Assembly (NCBI GenBank): GCA_047967505.1
Contig: CM106540.1
From: Dipteris shenzhenensis
Taxonomy: Eukaryota > Polypodiophyta > Polypodiopsida > Gleicheniales
Reading direction: 5' to 3' (one strand)
DNA length: 64,000 nucleotides
Under the pieces are notes generated by a model that was not told the DNA's origin, did not search any database, and worked only from the letters and a program-made list of their open reading frames with translations. The translations under genes were made by a program, and so were the position numbers. This document shows positions 63,620-64,000 of this stretch, piece by piece; the first letter of the stretch is position 1; each line of letters starts with the position of its first letter.

Positions 63620-64000
63620 CTTTCCCTCAAAATTTCACATCTTGGACAATGCTTTCTCGCTGCCACTTGAATTCTCATCCTCAGGGAGTCCCCGCCACTT
63701 GATAAGATACTCTATGTAGACCTTGTTTCAGAGCACATGGTCTCTGAAACCTATGATTTGCTTTGGGACATAGAGGATGTGACCCTCCTCATCCATAGGT
63801 GGTAGCTTAGAAAGAACTTGGACATGCTATCCTACATGCAGCTTTGGCAAGAACACATGGAAAACATTATGAATCTTGGAGGTGCTGGGAAGCCCCAACT
63901 CATAATTTGCGGATGATCTTGTAGGGACCGTAATACCTGTGAACAAGCTTCGTGTTGGTGTTACCTTTCAGCGAGACATAATGGTTCTTATGGAGGCATA
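63620..64000 (-). pseudogene. Ty3/gypsy integrase C-terminus with chromodomain, runs off window
   Basis: From the right edge, the minus strand reads KNHYVSLKGNTNTKLVHRYY followed by GPYKIIRK (GPY module). After a frame change it reads LGLPSTSKIHNVFHVFLPKL, SKLPPMDEEGHILYVPKQII and NKVYIEYLIKWRGLPEDE, which is a chromodomain-like end. It is a different gypsy element from the one at 50,072-61,452, with its LTR expected to the left of 63,620, although none was recognised. Two stops and one shift in 380 bp. The rest lies outside the window. Confidence 0.75.

Noticed and set aside
1-64000. An intact new defence, biosynthetic or regulatory system
   Set aside because: I found only retroelements, their fragments and simple repeats. 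The novel aspects are features of the retroelements, so I do not claim a new system.

Overview
This window looks like repeat-filled intergenic DNA from a large land-plant nuclear genome. The evidence is L1-type LINEs with a zinc-knuckle ORF1 and a C-terminal zf-RVT-like region, Ty1/copia elements with an initiator-Met tRNA primer site, and Ty3/gypsy chromodomain elements, all nested and heavily decayed. I see no intact host gene, no rRNA or tRNA gene, no CRISPR array and nothing bacterial. The species cannot be named from the sequence; a non-flowering plant is a guess.

Layout. 1-2,400: unassigned decayed DNA. 2,408-14,909: an old copia element (gag, integrase, RT, RNase H, 3' LTR) split by a 7.4 kb GC-rich LINE (LINE-1, minus strand, 3,152-10,539) with a 17-bp target duplication. 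15,000-27,600: AT-rich DNA with a tandem repeat, simple repeats, a purine-rich minisatellite, a dispersed repeat and a decayed LINE. 27,850-32,228: two members (A and B) of a second non-LTR family whose 3' ends share a small hairpin followed by pyrimidine microsatellites. 34,400-37,788: a copia RT fragment, then a gag-only LTR element (TR-GAG type) with CAGGC target duplications. 37,950-44,930: a gypsy gag (minus), a gypsy pol (plus), tandem duplications and an unrecognised Lys/Glu-rich, coiled-coil coding region. 47,098-49,502: a 5'-truncated LINE (LINE-2). 49,870-61,760: a three-layer nest. A family A/B-type RT is interrupted in frame by a gypsy chromodomain element (50,072-61,452, TSD CAGGC), whose left LTR is itself interrupted by LINE-3 (51,359-57,280). 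The window ends in a gypsy integrase/chromodomain fragment running off the right edge.

Comparing LINE-1 with LINE-3 gives the most information. Both have ORF1 and ORF2 overlapping by the same ATGA, a conserved ORF1 C-terminal domain I cannot name, and a 3' UTR hairpin about 50 nt before poly(A). Most of their clear nonsense mutations are CAG to TAG or C-TGG to C-TAG, the pattern expected from deamination of CHG-methylated cytosine. The gypsy element appears to have lost everything from just after its primer-binding site to mid-RT.

No gene here looks capable of making a full functional product without repair of frameshifts or stops. The longest clean frames are the 712-codon LINE-2 ORF2 fragment and the 617-codon LINE-1 RT segment. 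Boundaries marked by target duplications or LTR ends are reliable to a base or two; others are approximate.
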